A DNA stretch of 6,119 nucleotides, from the NCBI GenBank assembly GCA_013202595.1, contig JABMPV010000317.1:1-6119 (forward strand), read 5' to 3'. A program made the position numbers and the translations under genes. The notes beneath the pieces are model-generated. The model did no database searches, was not told where the DNA came from, and saw nothing but the letters and a program-made list of their open reading frames with translations. The DNA comes from a bacterium. GTDB lineage: Bacteria; Actinomycetota; Acidimicrobiia; Spongiisociales; UBA11373. Shown piece after piece: positions 5,432 to 6,119 of the stretch (position 1 is its first letter; every line of letters begins with the position of its first letter).

Positions 5432-5902
5432 TCAGTCCGGTTCGAGGATCCAGATATGCGGTTCGCGGCGCATGCGGCCGCGGTACTTCTCGAAGTTGGG
5501 CCAGATCTGGTCCAGTTTCGGCCAGTAGGCCGCACACTCGTGGGCCGTGGCGGTACGGGCCGTCACCTCATGGGCGACTCCGTTGATCGACACCTTGGCC
5601 ACCGGGTTCGCATCGAGGTTGGCGCACCATCCCGGCCGCTCGTCCTTGCCGTAGTTGGTGTCGGCCACCACCCATCCACCGTTCGATCTCTCGACGAACA
5701 GCAGAGGGATGGTCCGCGATTTTCCGGTCTTGCGCCCTGTCGCGGTGAGGAGCAGTGTGGGATAGGCCCCCGACATCAGCCGCACCCTGCCGCGGGTGGT
5801 CTTCATCAGGACACGATCTATTGGTGTCTGGATGCGAGAGACGACCGGCAGCATGAGGCGATTGCCGCCGAGCCACTCCACGAAACGTATGTAGGGCCGC
5901 AT
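5432..5902 (-). CDS. F420H2-dependent nitroreductase / deazaflavin-dependent oxidoreductase family protein (Ddn-like)
   Basis: Small split-barrel protein of 156 aa, of the family named for mycobacterial Ddn. Members use reduced coenzyme F420 to reduce quinones or nitro-compounds, often at the membrane. Family motifs: PTLLLTATGRKTGKSRTIPL (48-67), the deazaflavin phosphate/tail-binding strand-turn; ADTNYGKDERPGWCANLDANP (80-100); the closing barrel strands VSINGVAHEVTAR (104-116); and the C-terminal WPNFEKYRGRMRREPHIWILEP (134-155). The ATG at 5900-5902 is preferred: it gives a family-typical length, and a TACGCT hexamer ends 7 bases upstream. The in-frame ATG at 5972-5974 would add 24 residues but lies inside a 7-bp tandem repeat and matches nothing. 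The physiological substrate is unknown. It suggests the host makes F420, as many actinobacteria do. Confidence 0.9.
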   Translation of the reverse strand: MRPYIRFVEWLGGNRLMLPVVSRIQTPIDRVLMKTTRGRVRLMSGAYPTLLLTATGRKTGKSRTIPLLFVERSNGGWVVADTNYGKDERPGWCANLDANPVAKVSINGVAHEVTARTATAHECAAYWPKLDQIWPNFEKYRGRMRREPHIWILEPD

Positions 5903-5909
5903 GGTTGTA

Positions 5910-5915
5910 AGCGTA
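5910..5915 (-). promoter_or_regulatory. Candidate -10 element for leaderless transcription of the nitroreductase gene
   Basis: Minus-strand TACGCT (TANNNT) is separated by exactly 7 bases from the ATG at 5902, the same geometry as at purC. There is no Shine-Dalgarno sequence before this ATG. A -35 is not evident. If right, it also settles the start codon choice. Confidence 0.35.
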
Positions 5916-5967
5916 CGCGGGCCGACCACCACGACGCCGGGCAGTGTCACTGACCGATGCCCGATCA

Positions 5968-5995
5968 CGGACATCGGACATCGGACGTCGGATAT
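5968..5995. repeat. Short tandem repeat, four 7-bp units
   Basis: Units CGGACAT, CGGACAT, CGGACGT and CGGATAT follow each other without gaps; two are exact and two differ at one position. The array fills part of the 96-bp gap between the hydrolase stop and the nitroreductase start. Seven is not a multiple of three and lies outside both genes, so it is non-coding. It may be a simple slippage-prone repeat. Confidence 0.75.
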
Positions 5996-5998
5996 CGC

Positions 5999-6119
5999 CT
6001 ACCCGACCCGCTCACAGAATGCGGCGATCTCTGTGATCACTTCCCAGCGGTTCACCTCATTGACCAGTTCGTGGCGGGCGCCGGGGTAGACGCGGACGGT
6101 CAGGTCGAGGGTGGGGAAG
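5999..6119 (-). CDS. Alpha/beta hydrolase (monoacylglycerol lipase / serine aminopeptidase S33-like), C-terminal 39 codons only
   Basis: The minus-strand frame enters at the right edge and ends at TAG (5999-6001). It reads FPTLDLTVRVYPGARHELVN and then an amphipathic helix ending in CERVG. The Y-P-G-A-R-H-E-L-x-N-E stretch is the usual surround of the catalytic histidine in lysophospholipase/monoacylglycerol-lipase type alpha/beta hydrolases (His at residue 16 of this fragment), followed by the final helix. The nucleophile serine and acidic residue would lie beyond the window. The superfamily is likely; the exact substrate, probably a lipid ester, cannot be judged from this piece. Confidence 0.7.
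   Translation of the reverse strand, partial: FPTLDLTVRVYPGARHELVNEVNRWEVITEIAAFCERVG

Noticed and set aside
4855..5586. Plus-strand frame of 243 codons antisense to the M23 gene
   Set aside because: The minus strand has a signal peptide and a complete M23 active site; the antisense frame shows only high-GC shadow composition.
1..6119. CRISPR array, tRNA/rRNA gene, insertion sequence or phage genes
   Set aside because: No regularly spaced identical repeats, no tRNA cloverleaf-like or rRNA-like stretch, and no transposase, integrase or phage motifs were found on either strand.

Overview
The window is GC-rich DNA with dense short-spaced genes, GTG as well as ATG starts, and ATGA or TAATG stop/start overlaps. 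It carries a deazaflavin (F420)-type nitroreductase, a FadE-like acyl-CoA dehydrogenase and a purCSQ purine cluster. Together these point to an actinobacterium, perhaps an environmental lineage such as Acidimicrobiia. The phylum is a fair inference; the class is a guess.

Left part (1-1786, minus strand): three genes of de novo purine synthesis, purC > purS > purQ, overlap one another by 1-4 bases and look like one translationally coupled operon. PurS and PurQ are two of the three subunits of the FGAM synthase complex. Their partner, the small-type PurL, is not in the window and would be expected downstream (left) or elsewhere. PurQ runs off the left edge within a few residues of its expected end.

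Middle (1787-2470): this is the accessory-looking stretch. It has a tandem 66-bp repeat made of two strong hairpins per unit directly upstream of purC. Next comes a short minus-strand frame that ends in RTX-type calcium-binding nonapeptide repeats and looks like the C-terminal piece of a once longer gene. A further 9-bp-stem hairpin lies inside that piece, followed by the leader of the rightward operon.

Right of centre (2471-4509, plus strand): a two-gene operon encodes an acyl-CoA dehydrogenase of the ACAD10/11-like type and a TesB-like double-hotdog thioesterase, coupled by an ATGA overlap. Both act on acyl-CoA and probably belong to one fatty-acid or related acyl-CoA degradation route. The thioesterase converges on, and overlaps by 31 bp, the next gene.

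Right part (4479-6119, minus strand): a secreted M23-family peptidase with all zinc and catalytic residues present, an F420H2-dependent nitroreductase-family protein, and the last 39 codons of an alpha/beta hydrolase whose start lies beyond the right edge. These three share a strand, but the gaps of 62 and 96 bp do not prove an operon.

I do not see an undescribed multi-gene system here. The signals most worth a second look are the paired-hairpin tandem repeat that abuts purC, a perfect 24-bp palindrome inside the signal-peptide codons of the M23 gene, the RTX remnant, and a recurrent leaderless promoter geometry.
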